A stretch of 64,000 nt of DNA from Taibaiella sp. KBW10 (GTDB lineage: Bacteria > Bacteroidota > Bacteroidia > Chitinophagales > Chitinophagaceae): the NCBI RefSeq assembly GCF_003852495.1, contig NZ_QAJI01000002.1, forward strand, positions 31,932 through 95,931, in the 5' to 3' direction. The translations under genes were made by a program, and so were the position numbers. Below the pieces are notes generated by a model. That model saw only the letters and a program-made list of their open reading frames with translations. It had not been told where the DNA came from and ran no database searches. Shown here piece after piece: positions 1-7,763 of the stretch (position 1 is the first letter of the stretch; every line of letters begins with the position of its first letter).

Positions 1-28
1 GCTTTTCATGTTACTACAAAATCTTTCC

Positions 29-394
29 TTAACAGGGACCTACATATAACTGTCTCCCAAAAACGGGACCCGTTTCTGTCCAAAACAATATTTCCCTAAT
101 TTCAATGTTATTAATACCACCGTTCGCCGAAGAGTTTCCAATAAAACCTGATGGAGGTAAATCCTGCCACGTAGTAATGGTCCAAGTACCCGAAGAAGGT
201 GTGTAAAGAGAATACCGATATTGTACATGTGTAAATAGCTGGTTTTGCCCTCCGGACCAAGCCTTGTTTATATAGAGATTCCAGGAACTAGGACCTACCA
301 GTACAGCATATTGGCAATAACTCCAGATCGCATTGCTTTTAAATGATGCGAATACCATTCCGATAAACAATAAAGAAAACAGCTTTTTTTTCAT
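29..394 (-). CDS. Small secreted protein of unknown function
   Basis: This 121-residue protein begins with a clear Sec signal peptide: positive MKKK, a hydrophobic stretch, then a likely cleavage after SNA near residue 22. The mature part is about 99 residues, rich in Trp, Tyr, Ser, Thr and Gly, and ends in VGPC. It probably folds as a small extracytoplasmic beta-rich domain. I do not recognise a family, and there is no type IX sorting domain or lipobox. It lies downstream of a broken secreted-protein gene on the same strand, so it may belong to the same lineage-specific secretome. Start and stop are both inside the window. Function unknown. Confidence 0.6.
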   Translation of the reverse strand: MKKKLFSLLFIGMVFASFKSNAIWSYCQYAVLVGPSSWNLYINKAWSGGQNQLFTHVQYRYSLYTPSSGTWTITTWQDLPPSGFIGNSSANGGINNIEIREILFWTETGPVFGRQLYVGPC

Positions 395-464
395 ATAATA
401 AAATTTATAGCGTTAAAGAATACCACAAATTTATAATGAGAACTGAGCACATAGAACCACCATC

Positions 465-1010
465 TCATAACTCTGCACTTATATGTACACAATGTATATT
501 GGAATGTATAACTATGTAACAGATACCTTCCCGCTCCTCCATTTCGATGACCAGAATATATACCCGACGGTCCGCTGCGACACATCTAAGATCTGTTCTG
601 TATCCGGCTCGAGTTGTAGTGAAGATATTACTGTCCGATCCAATAGATAATTCATAGGTACTAAACCATCCCCCCTCTCCATTGTTCTGAATATGCACCT
701 ATCATGACCATTTCATAAAAATAATCATTGGTATCCGATGGATTTGTAAGGTGCCGGTAGCCGATATTATACGTTAAAGTTGAATAATGAATTCGATACT
801 TTTATGGGCTGTTGCGACCAAAGCAAACTATCATACCGTGTAGCTGTATAATATTTTTTAGTTAGTCCCACCATAGTTGATCTTTCGTACTGAATCAATT
901 GTAAAAGACATGATACTATCGCGGGCATCGTCGTTCTCCGACAGAAATTCGGTACTGATTACCGACAGGTTAAGCGTATCTCCTTCTTGTACATTAAACA
1001 CATATAGAAG
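465..1010 (-). pseudogene. Frameshifted remnant of a secreted T9SS-type protein
   Basis: Reading the minus strand from about 1010 gives a peptide containing YVFNVQEGDTL and, further on, IDSVRKINYGGT. These match YIFNVQEGDTL and VDSIRNVNYAGT in the intact T9SS protein at 5361-6494, in the same order. The frame then stops at 858. The following stretch stays readable only by changing frame, once after 858, again near 768, and again at a run of six G near 672; the last open part ends at 465. The 5' half of the ancestor is missing, because the similarity starts right at the tpiA terminator. This is therefore a decayed paralogue, 5'-truncated with several frameshifts. The 3' boundary is uncertain, and the last frame does not resemble the paralogue. 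Confidence 0.7.
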
Positions 1011-1012
1011 AT

Positions 1013-1042
1013 AAAAAGCCAGCGCTTGAGCGCTGGCTTTTT
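1013..1042. terminator. Bidirectional intrinsic terminator after tpiA
   Basis: A perfect 13-bp stem (AAAAAGCCAGCGC and its complement) closes a TTGA loop. The A/T runs give a U-tract on either strand. It lies just downstream of the tpiA stop on the minus strand. Confidence 0.9.
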
Positions 1043-1061
1043 ATTATGAATTGCATCTAAA

Positions 1062-1823
1062 TTATCTTGCCTTAATAATACCAACAAAATCCTGGGCTAC
1101 TAAAGCAGCGCCGCCGATCAGACCGCCATCCACATCAGGACAGCTGAATAAGCCGGCAGCATTGGAAGGCTTACAGCTTCCGCCATACAGGATAGAAGTT
1201 GCCTCGGCAATAGCATCGCCATATTTTGCCGCTACCAGACTTCTGATGTGTGCATGCATTTCCTGTGCCTGCTCATCGCTGGCAGTCAGGCCTGTGCCGA
1301 TAGCCCAGATGGGTTCGTAGGCAATCACAATATTTTTGAACTCCGCTTCAGTTAAATGAAATAAGCCTTGTTCGATCTGTGTCTGAATATACGTATTTTG
1401 CGTACCTGCTTCACGGATCTGCAAAGGTTCTCCACAACAGAAGATCACTTTCATACCATTCTTCAGGACGATATCTGTCTTTTGTGCCAACAGGGCATCT
1501 CCTTCTCCGAAATACTGGCGACGCTCTGAATGGCCTAAGATTACATAACGTACACCTAAGCCCTTCAACATTTCGGCCGAGATTTCGCCGGTATATGCTC
1601 CGGAAGCCTCTTGGTGGCAATTCTGCGCAGCCAGGAATATATTTTTTGAATCTTTAAGCTGGCTGGCCGCTAGTTCCAGGCTGGTAAAAGGGGGTGCTAT
1701 AATTACTTCCTGATCGTCACGTAATTCGAGACCACTCTCTAAGATGTCGCTCACCAACTGTTTTCCTTCAAATAAGTTCTTATTCATTTTCCAGTTGCCG
1801 GCAACTATTTTCTTTCTTGTCAT
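1062..1823 (-). CDS. tpiA: Triosephosphate isomerase
   Basis: This glycolytic and gluconeogenic enzyme interconverts dihydroxyacetone phosphate and glyceraldehyde 3-phosphate in the cytoplasm. The 253-residue length fits the family. Landmarks are AGNWKMN with the catalytic Lys near residue 12, GHSERR with the electrophilic His near residue 96, and the catalytic Glu in AYEPIWAIGTG, followed by the flexible loop and the phosphate-binding YGGS and GGLIGGA segments. The open frame starts with GTG directly before ATG; I chose the ATG at 1823. It follows the GlmU-like gene by 21 bases and ends at a strong terminator, so it is probably the last gene of a three-gene unit with the DUF2461 gene. Confidence 0.97.
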   Translation of the reverse strand: MTRKKIVAGNWKMNKNLFEGKQLVSDILESGLELRDDQEVIIAPPFTSLELAASQLKDSKNIFLAAQNCHQEASGAYTGEISAEMLKGLGVRYVILGHSERRQYFGEGDALLAQKTDIVLKNGMKVIFCCGEPLQIREAGTQNTYIQTQIEQGLFHLTEAEFKNIVIAYEPIWAIGTGLTASDEQAQEMHAHIRSLVAAKYGDAIAEATSILYGGSCKPSNAAGLFSCPDVDGGLIGGAALVAQDFVGIIKAR

Positions 1824-1844
1824 CACGGTAAATTTTATGTGTGT

Positions 1845-3029
1845 TTATAAAGTTTTCTTGTTATCAAAAATATATTTCAAAAGCGTCGTTTCTGCCACAG
1901 ATAAGGATTTACCCCTACGGGCCATCATACGGTTGGCCGTATCTATCGCTTTATCGAAACGATAGGTTACGGTATCATTTTTTCCACCCCAGCTAAAGGA
2001 GGGAATATATTTATCCGGAAAATCACCTCCGTAAATATTACAGCTCACGCCCACTACGGTTCCGGTATTAAACATGGTATTGATACCGCATTTAGAATGG
2101 TCGCCCATCAACAGGCCGCAGAATTGCAAGCCGGTTTTAACCATTTTATCTTCATATTCGCTCCAGATACTGACCTCATCATAATTATTCTTGAGGTTGC
2201 TGGAATTGGTATCGGCACCCAGGTTGCACCACTCCCCGATCACGGCATTGCCGACAAAACCGTCATGGCCTTTATTGGCATTATCAAAAAACACGGTGTT
2301 ACTGATCTCCCCGCCGACCTTGCTACCGGCACCAATCGTGGTGGCACCATAGATCTTAGCCCCCATCTTGATTACTGCATGTTCGCCTAAAGCCAATGGG
2401 CCACGCAGCATACAACCTTCCATGATCTCTGCATCTTTAGCAATATATATAGGTCCGGTCTTAGCATTTAAAATACTGGCCGAAACCACCGCTCCTGCTT
2501 CAATAAACACATCCTCTGCTTTACCGATCAAGGTCACTTCTTCCGGTATGGGCTGAGCTGTTTTTTGATGGGTGAGGATCGCAAAGTCGGCACGGATGGC
2601 ATAGTCGTTAAGGCTAAAAATATCCCAAGCATTTTGTAATTGCGTAAAAGGTTCTCCAAACAAAACGGGCTCAAAGTCTTTTAAGGACGCTTTATTGATC
2701 TGTTCAAAATCAAGTTGTGCTGCGCTGCGCAGTGCAATAATTGTTTCGTCCTGTATCAGGGCTTGTCCCGGGTTCAGGTTGCTGATCACAATACCCAAAG
2801 CGGGTGTCGCAAATACCTGCGCATTGACGTACAGATTATCTTCTGTATAGTTTACCGGAAATACTTCCTGCAGAGGAGTTACCGAAACGGTTGACGATAC
2901 GGCTTGTAAATATAGTTCCCATCGTCCGCGCATGGTGAGGATACCACAACGGATATCGGCAATAGGGCGCGTATGGGTAAAAGGTAATAATTGATGTATT
3001 ACTTGGGTATCAAATAAAATAAGGTTCAT
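1845..3029 (-). CDS. GlmU-like sugar nucleotidyltransferase/acetyltransferase
   Basis: This 394-residue protein matches the Bacteroidota GlmU-like family, which has an N-terminal sugar-nucleotidyltransferase-like half and a C-terminal left-handed beta-helix of hexapeptide repeats (roughly residues 160-330). By family analogy it would acetylate glucosamine 1-phosphate and form UDP-GlcNAc for peptidoglycan, lipid A and surface sugars. Visible features are the TRPIADIRCGI segment near the N-terminus and repeated I-G-X4 turns such as IGAGSKVGGEI, then the conserved MGDHSKCGINTMFNTG region. The N-terminal half does not show the classical pyrophosphorylase signature of Enterobacteria, so the assignment of both activities is by family. 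It lies 7 bases downstream of the DUF2461 gene and upstream of tpiA. Confidence 0.85.
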   Translation of the reverse strand: MNLILFDTQVIHQLLPFTHTRPIADIRCGILTMRGRWELYLQAVSSTVSVTPLQEVFPVNYTEDNLYVNAQVFATPALGIVISNLNPGQALIQDETIIALRSAAQLDFEQINKASLKDFEPVLFGEPFTQLQNAWDIFSLNDYAIRADFAILTHQKTAQPIPEEVTLIGKAEDVFIEAGAVVSASILNAKTGPIYIAKDAEIMEGCMLRGPLALGEHAVIKMGAKIYGATTIGAGSKVGGEISNTVFFDNANKGHDGFVGNAVIGEWCNLGADTNSSNLKNNYDEVSIWSEYEDKMVKTGLQFCGLLMGDHSKCGINTMFNTGTVVGVSCNIYGGDFPDKYIPSFSWGGKNDTVTYRFDKAIDTANRMMARRGKSLSVAETTLLKYIFDNKKTL

Positions 3030-3036
3030 GGATACA

Positions 3037-3693
3037 TTAATCTAAAGATTGGTTCAAAAAGTCGACAAAAGGCTTCATGGCAGCAAATGCTTTGCCACAA
3101 TATTCTACAAAATCCTTTTGTTGCACTTGCTTATTACTCAAGCGCAGCCCCACCGTAAAACTTTTATGTTTCAGAAATTCTATAGCAGGGTTGGTCTCCT
3201 CATAACCTTTAGGAGGCCTGGATAACCTGTCGCCATCTATTTTTTTAAAATAAGTAGCAAATTCCTTATGGTTAATTATCTGCTGAAAGTGTTCAAAATT
3301 ATAATCGATCTCCTGGCGTATGTTTTTAAGCGTTTGCGCTTCTGGCATCCACATGCCGCCACCCAGAAAACATTGATCGGGTTGGATATGAATGTAATAA
3401 CCGGCTTTAGGGCTTTTTTTACCCCCATCTGAAAAAGATGCGCCAAAATTATTTTTATAAGGGCTTTTATCTTTTGAGAACCGAATATCTCTGTTGATCC
3501 GGAAGATACAATCTTTTGGCAACAGGTCACCGATCGCCGGATCAAAAGCAGCGATCGCTGCGATCACTGCTCCTACAAAGGATTCGAAAGACTTTTTTTC
3601 TTCCTCATACCACTTGCGGTGCTCGTCCATCCATGATTTATCATTATGCTCACTCAGCGCTTGCAGGAACGCGAGGTTACGCTCTAGACTCAT
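3037..3693 (-). CDS. DUF2461 family protein
   Basis: This 218-residue cytoplasmic protein belongs to the DUF2461 (TIGR02453) family, whose biochemical role is unknown. The family pattern is clear: an N-terminal FLQALSEHNDKSWM motif, then IFRINRDIRFSKDKSPYK around residues 63-80, a GYYIHIQP strand, and SRPPKGYE in the C-terminal third. There is no signal peptide or membrane segment. It is the first gene of a compact minus-strand unit with the GlmU-like gene (7-base gap) and tpiA, and is divergent from the PorG-like gene. Nothing in the sequence shows a link with sugar metabolism apart from this position. Confidence 0.85.
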   Translation of the reverse strand: MSLERNLAFLQALSEHNDKSWMDEHRKWYEEEKKSFESFVGAVIAAIAAFDPAIGDLLPKDCIFRINRDIRFSKDKSPYKNNFGASFSDGGKKSPKAGYYIHIQPDQCFLGGGMWMPEAQTLKNIRQEIDYNFEHFQQIINHKEFATYFKKIDGDRLSRPPKGYEETNPAIEFLKHKSFTVGLRLSNKQVQQKDFVEYCGKAFAAMKPFVDFLNQSLD

Positions 3694-3814
3694 AGCTATG
3701 TTTTAAATATACAGATGCTGTGAAATTACAACCATTTTACTAATATTGCTCATCCAAAAATGGGCTTATACAATAAAAGTGTAAATTCGCGTTTTAACTC
3801 TGTAAAGTAACCTT

Positions 3815-4672
3815 ATGCGATTAAAAAAATTCATGGTATTGGCAGTATGTATCGGGAGCAGTATCGTATCCAACGCGCAAAAATTTTTTGAACGCCAGGA
3901 ATACGGGATTATGGCCGGTGCCGCACAATACTTTGGAGACCTCAACCCTGAATACGGATTCAAAAACATCAGACCTGCCGGAGGTATTTTTTATCGTTAT
4001 TACTTTAATCCCTACATTTCGCTTCGGGTAGGGCTTTCCTATGTACAATTGGGCTATAAAGACAGCTATTCCAGTAATGCCTATCAGCAAACCCGGAACC
4101 TGAGTTTTCAGAACAATCTCCTGGAGGCTACAGTGATTGGTGAATTTAATTTCTTTCGTTTCCAAACGGGCAATATAGACCGTAGATATACCCCTTATAT
4201 GGTGCTTGGTGTAGGTGCTTTATACTCGAATCCTTTTGTGATGCACAATGGAAAGAAAACATACCTGCAACCTTTAGGAACCGAGGGACAGAACTTGACG
4301 GACTACCGTAACAGAAGGTATAATAAGATCAATGCGGTTGTTCCTTTCGGAGCGGGCATTAAGTGTTGGCTGGCTCCCGGTGTAAACCTGGGCGTAGAGG
4401 TCGTACACCGATTTGCCTTTACTGATTACCTGGATGATGTCAGTCAAAGCTATGTGGGCGTTAATAGTTTTACCCCCAGCGGCAATGCAAACACGGCTTC
4501 TTTATTGCAAGATCCTTCCAAAATCGTGAATGGCCAAAAACTGGGCAGGATAGGAAAACAAAGAGGTGATAATGCGACAATAGACCAATACTTGGTTGGT
4601 CAGATCACGCTTTCTTTTCAGTTGAAGACCTATAAATGTCCTTCCAACAGCCCTTTATGGGATAATTATTAA
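3815..4672 (+). CDS. DUF6089/PorG-like outer-membrane beta-barrel
   Basis: This 285-residue protein has a signal peptide (MRLKKFMVLAVCIGSSIVSNA) and a mature region of alternating hydrophobic strands typical of an outer-membrane barrel. The opening GIMAGAAQYFGDLNP and the strand AGGIFYRYYFNPYISLRVGL match the DUF6089 family, which includes PorG of the type IX secretion system. In T9SS organisms PorG is an outer-membrane part of the secretion apparatus. Several T9SS cargo proteins lie in this window, which agrees with that role, but DUF6089 members are not all proven PorG, so the T9SS role is an inference. A possible -7 box (TAAATTCG, 3782-3789) lies 25 bases upstream. Confidence 0.75.
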   Translation: MRLKKFMVLAVCIGSSIVSNAQKFFERQEYGIMAGAAQYFGDLNPEYGFKNIRPAGGIFYRYYFNPYISLRVGLSYVQLGYKDSYSSNAYQQTRNLSFQNNLLEATVIGEFNFFRFQTGNIDRRYTPYMVLGVGALYSNPFVMHNGKKTYLQPLGTEGQNLTDYRNRRYNKINAVVPFGAGIKCWLAPGVNLGVEVVHRFAFTDYLDDVSQSYVGVNSFTPSGNANTASLLQDPSKIVNGQKLGRIGKQRGDNATIDQYLVGQITLSFQLKTYKCPSNSPLWDNY

Positions 4673-4701
4673 TTTTCTCGATTTTTCAGACGATCAGTTT
4701 T

Positions 4702-5364
4702 ATGGCGGCAATATTTGATATGGATGGCCTGCTTTTTGATACAGACCCCGTTTTATGGGTAGAAAGTATGTATGAAGTAGCAAAGGCTCATGGCATTGAC
4801 ATTTCTACGGATTTGTTACGACACACAAAGGGTCTACGCATCTATGAAGTAACGGAATTCTGGAATGAGCGTTTTGGCTGGCACGATGCAGCAAGGGCGC
4901 AAATGATTGCAGAAGATATCATAGATGATATTATAGCCCGAACGATCCGTAAAGGAAAGATCATGCCCGGTGTATTGCCTTTATTAGAAGACTTTACACA
5001 ACATCAGGTGCATTTAGGCGTGGCCACTTCTTCCCCAGCCAGAATGGTGCATCAGCTTTTAGATCATTTTGCCCTAAGCACTTATTTTAAAGCCATTTGC
5101 TCTGCAGATACCTGCGTACAAGGAAAACCGCATCCGGAAGTTTATTTGCAATGTGCCAGTGCATTGAACGCCCTTCCCTGGAAATGCGTTGCTTTTGAGG
5201 ACTCTGTTAATGGTATGATCGCCGCTAAAGCGGCCAGAATGATATTGGTGGCGGTGCCGGAACGCACGCAGATCAATAGTTCGAAATTTGGCCTCGCAGA
5301 TCAGGTACTGTCAAGCCTGGAAGACTTTTCTTATGCCGATTATATTCGTCTGCTAGAAGCTTAA
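4702..5364 (+). CDS. HAD-family hexitol/2-deoxyglucose-6-phosphatase-like
   Basis: This 220-residue cytoplasmic phosphatase belongs to the HAD beta-phosphoglucomutase-like subgroup. Motif I is IFDMDGLLFDTD near the N-terminus with the nucleophilic and acid/base Asp residues. The cap domain spans about residues 15-85. Motif II is GVATSSPARM, motif III is the Lys in VQGKPHPEVY, and motif IV is FEDSVNGMIAA. The closest known type is hexitol phosphatase HxpB/YniC, acting on sugar and sugar-alcohol phosphates; substrate specificity cannot be read from the sequence. It starts 29 bases after the PorG-like gene and its stop overlaps the convergent T9SS protein stop by four bases. Confidence 0.85.
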   Translation: MAAIFDMDGLLFDTDPVLWVESMYEVAKAHGIDISTDLLRHTKGLRIYEVTEFWNERFGWHDAARAQMIAEDIIDDIIARTIRKGKIMPGVLPLLEDFTQHQVHLGVATSSPARMVHQLLDHFALSTYFKAICSADTCVQGKPHPEVYLQCASALNALPWKCVAFEDSVNGMIAAKAARMILVAVPERTQINSSKFGLADQVLSSLEDFSYADYIRLLEA

Positions 5365-6494
5365 TGCGCTTTGCTGATGATCATTTTCTTATAATATCGC
5401 TGCCCTTCTATCTCCAATACAACAAAATAAATACCGGCATTCAATGCTCCCGTATGGACGGCATACTGCTGCTTTTGGGTCAACGAGGTTTGGGCAATAA
5501 CCGTTTTTCCTAAAATATCAATCACAGAGAAACTGCTGTTCTTCCCAAATGGCTTATCCGATTCGATCAGGAATTGTCCTGAGGATGGGTTGGGATAGAT
5601 CCGGATTTGTTGCGCCGCGCTTACCTCTTTGAGCGATACCGTTCTGTTATGCTGGAATGTATCGCAGGATATATTTATATTCCGGCTAAAGGAAACGGTA
5701 TCGTTACTAAAACAGAAAATCTTATCTATAGGCAACTCGAACTCGACAATGGAACCTGTCGGCGGTATAAAAAACCTATTGGGGATAACGCCCGCACCCA
5801 GCCCTCCAAAAAGACGGGTATATGCCCCATGAGCAATAGCCAGTCCAGTTCCAGATGGAAGAGGAGCATATCCTACATCATAAGCCCAGTTTTGAATAGG
5901 ATTAGGGAGATCCTGCGCTCCATTCATATTACTCCAGTCCATCCCGGTAGTATCTCCGTAATAATTCGTCACATAATAGGTTTCTGCAATTGTTCCTGCA
6001 TAATTTACATTACGAATAGAATCCACAATCAATACGGTAACAGAATCTCCTTGCGGTGTACGGTTTACGCCTCCGGCAATGGTATCGAGGATTGGTATTC
6101 TAAGGGTATCCCCTTCTTGGACATTGAAGATATATAATGGTGTATACCGCTGAAAAAGAGAATTATATACAAAAATAGTATCCTGTGTTTCATAGAGTTT
6201 GTAGCTCTTCTCAAATGTATCGCGATTGCTGATATAAGGATAGGCGCCCCAGCTTCCATATTGCAAATTTTGCGTGTATGCAGTATAAGCAAGGGTCTTG
6301 ATTGATTTACCGTCAACGGTGTCAACTTGGGTACATTTATATTTCAGCAGGCTTTCCCGACCCGAGCCTCCTAAAGAAACATAAACACCCCGATAGGTCC
6401 ACTCTGCGCCTAAGGGTGCAAATTGCGCCTGTACATTAAAGGAATGAAACAGGATGCTCAAAAAGGCACACAGTAAAAATAATATTTTTCTCAT
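5361..6494 (-). CDS. T9SS type A sorting-domain secreted protein
   Basis: This 377-residue exported protein starts at the ATG at 6494 (MRKILFLLCAF); the longer frame begins with TTG. The signal peptide ends at VQAQ. The central region has no catalytic motif I recognise; it contains YIFNVQEGDTLRIP and VLIVDSIRNVNYAGT, which also occur in the broken gene at 465-1010. The last about 75 residues are a type A T9SS sorting domain: IRIYPNPSSGQFLIES, a DILGK turn, LNAGIYFVVLE and a final KKMIISK. The domain would direct export across the outer membrane and surface anchoring or release. Function of the passenger is unknown. It is convergent with the HAD gene, overlapping by four bases. Confidence 0.85.
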   Translation of the reverse strand: MRKILFLLCAFLSILFHSFNVQAQFAPLGAEWTYRGVYVSLGGSGRESLLKYKCTQVDTVDGKSIKTLAYTAYTQNLQYGSWGAYPYISNRDTFEKSYKLYETQDTIFVYNSLFQRYTPLYIFNVQEGDTLRIPILDTIAGGVNRTPQGDSVTVLIVDSIRNVNYAGTIAETYYVTNYYGDTTGMDWSNMNGAQDLPNPIQNWAYDVGYAPLPSGTGLAIAHGAYTRLFGGLGAGVIPNRFFIPPTGSIVEFELPIDKIFCFSNDTVSFSRNINISCDTFQHNRTVSLKEVSAAQQIRIYPNPSSGQFLIESDKPFGKNSSFSVIDILGKTVIAQTSLTQKQQYAVHTGALNAGIYFVVLEIEGQRYYKKMIISKAH

Positions 6495-6569
6495 AATATA
6501 TATCAAATATTCACATCTAAGATACTGGAATATTGATAAATAAAGAATTTATTCATCAAAAAAAGAGAA

Positions 6570-6619
6570 ATGTCCTCGTAACATAATCATCATTTAACGA
6601 GATTATGATACAAGGACAT
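6570..6619 (-). terminator. Putative terminator after folD
   Basis: A 19-bp imperfect stem (ATGTCCTCGTAACATAATC against GATTATGATACAAGGACAT, two mismatches) encloses a 12-base loop. On the minus strand it follows the folD stop and is followed by a T-rich stretch. Confidence 0.65.
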
Positions 6620-6641
6620 CAATTAAGCAGAAAGGTCTGTA

Positions 6642-7508
6642 TTAATTACAGGCCAATAGTGTATTTTTCATTAAAGCACAGATGGTCATTTTACCCACAC
6701 CGCCGGGTACAGGGGTAATATAACTGCTTTTTTCTTTTACAGCTTCAAAATCTACATCGCCCACTAAACGGAAACCCGATTTCTTACTGGCATCTTCGAT
6801 GCGGTTAATCCCCACATCAATAATAATCGCTCCGGGTTTTACCATATCAGCGGTCACATAGTTTGGTCTGCCGATAGCGGCCACTATGATATCTGCCTGC
6901 AGACACATTTCCTTCAGGTTTTTTGTTTTGGAATGACACATTGTTACGGTACAGTTTCCCGGGTTTGTATTCCGGCTCATAAGTAAGCTCATCGGCGTAC
7001 CCACAATATTGCTTCTTCCGATCACCACACAATGCATACCGCTTGTGTCAATATTATAATGTGCCAGCATCATCATAATACCATTGGGGGTCGCAGGAAT
7101 AAACGTATCCTGCCCCAAAACCATCTTACCGATGCTTACCGGGTGAAAACCGTCTACGTCTTTAAGCGGACTAATGGTATTAATCACTTTATCTTCAGAA
7201 ATATGTCTTGGCAAGGGCAATTGCACTAAAATACCATCTATATCAGCATCATTATTATATTTTTCAATTAAAGCTAACAATTCAGCTTCCGAAGCATCAT
7301 CTGCTAATTTGGATAAGGTAGATTGAAATCCTACATACTCACAGGTTTTTACCTTAGCCCCCACATAAGTCTGGCTCGCCGGATTATCACCCACAAGGAT
7401 GGCTGCTAAATGCGGCCGCTTTTTATGATTTTTGATGCGGCTATCTACTTCATTTTTAATGTCTTCTAGAATAGCATTGGATACTTTGATACCGTCTAAT
7501 AATTGCAT
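6642..7508 (-). CDS. folD: Methylenetetrahydrofolate dehydrogenase/cyclohydrolase FolD
   Basis: This bifunctional cytoplasmic enzyme oxidises 5,10-methylene-THF to methenyl-THF and hydrolyses it to 10-formyl-THF for one-carbon metabolism. The 288-residue length is normal. Motifs are the YVGAKVKTCE segment with the catalytic Lys near residue 54, ILVQLPLP, DVDGFHP, the cofactor-binding GRSNIVGTPMS, and a C-terminal PGGVGKMT. In most FolD proteins the last motif reads PGGVGPMT; the Lys in place of Pro is unusual. A perfect -7 box ends four bases before the ATG, so the mRNA is probably leaderless. The gene is divergent from rny. Confidence 0.95.
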   Translation of the reverse strand: MQLLDGIKVSNAILEDIKNEVDSRIKNHKKRPHLAAILVGDNPASQTYVGAKVKTCEYVGFQSTLSKLADDASEAELLALIEKYNNDADIDGILVQLPLPRHISEDKVINTISPLKDVDGFHPVSIGKMVLGQDTFIPATPNGIMMMLAHYNIDTSGMHCVVIGRSNIVGTPMSLLMSRNTNPGNCTVTMCHSKTKNLKEMCLQADIIVAAIGRPNYVTADMVKPGAIIIDVGINRIEDASKKSGFRLVGDVDFEAVKEKSSYITPVPGGVGKMTICALMKNTLLACN

Positions 7509-7512
7509 GGGG

Positions 7513-7520
7513 CAAAATTA
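7513..7520 (-). promoter_or_regulatory. -7 box of folD, apparently leaderless
   Basis: TAATTTTG on the minus strand fits the Bacteroidota consensus TAnnTTTG. Four bases separate it from the folD ATG, which places the expected transcription start at or next to the start codon. No good -33 TTTG is visible. Confidence 0.65.
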
Positions 7521-7680
7521 AGATAAAATAAGATGGAATCGCAGCCCCGCAAGGTAAAAATTAGGGGTAAAAATGTAAAAATAAACAGGGGCTTAAACGG
7601 GGCTAGTACCTTAGCCCGTATAAAATATCTTCTTCTTTCAAATTAAAACTCCTTATATCTCAAAAAAACAAAAAATAAAT

Positions 7681-7688
7681 TAACTTCG
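7681..7688 (+). promoter_or_regulatory. Possible -7 box of rny
   Basis: TAACTTCG resembles TAnnTTTG and lies 75 bases before the rny ATG. The 255-base gap between folD and rny also holds a small hairpin at about 7597-7620 (ACGGG/CCCGT arms). Confidence 0.35.
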
Positions 7689-7763
7689 CAGGTTATAGTG
7701 TCTTATAAGACATTTTATATATTTTTAACATATTTACAAACCCAAAAGAACAATTTACATACA

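Noticed and set aside
391-585. Short minus-strand frame next to the broken T9SS gene
   Set aside because: It overlaps the pseudogene remnant in another frame, lacks a plausible start context and has no recognisable pattern.
5607-6137. 176-residue plus-strand frame
   Set aside because: It lies entirely antisense to the T9SS protein gene, has no family pattern, and is the mirror of a biased coding frame.
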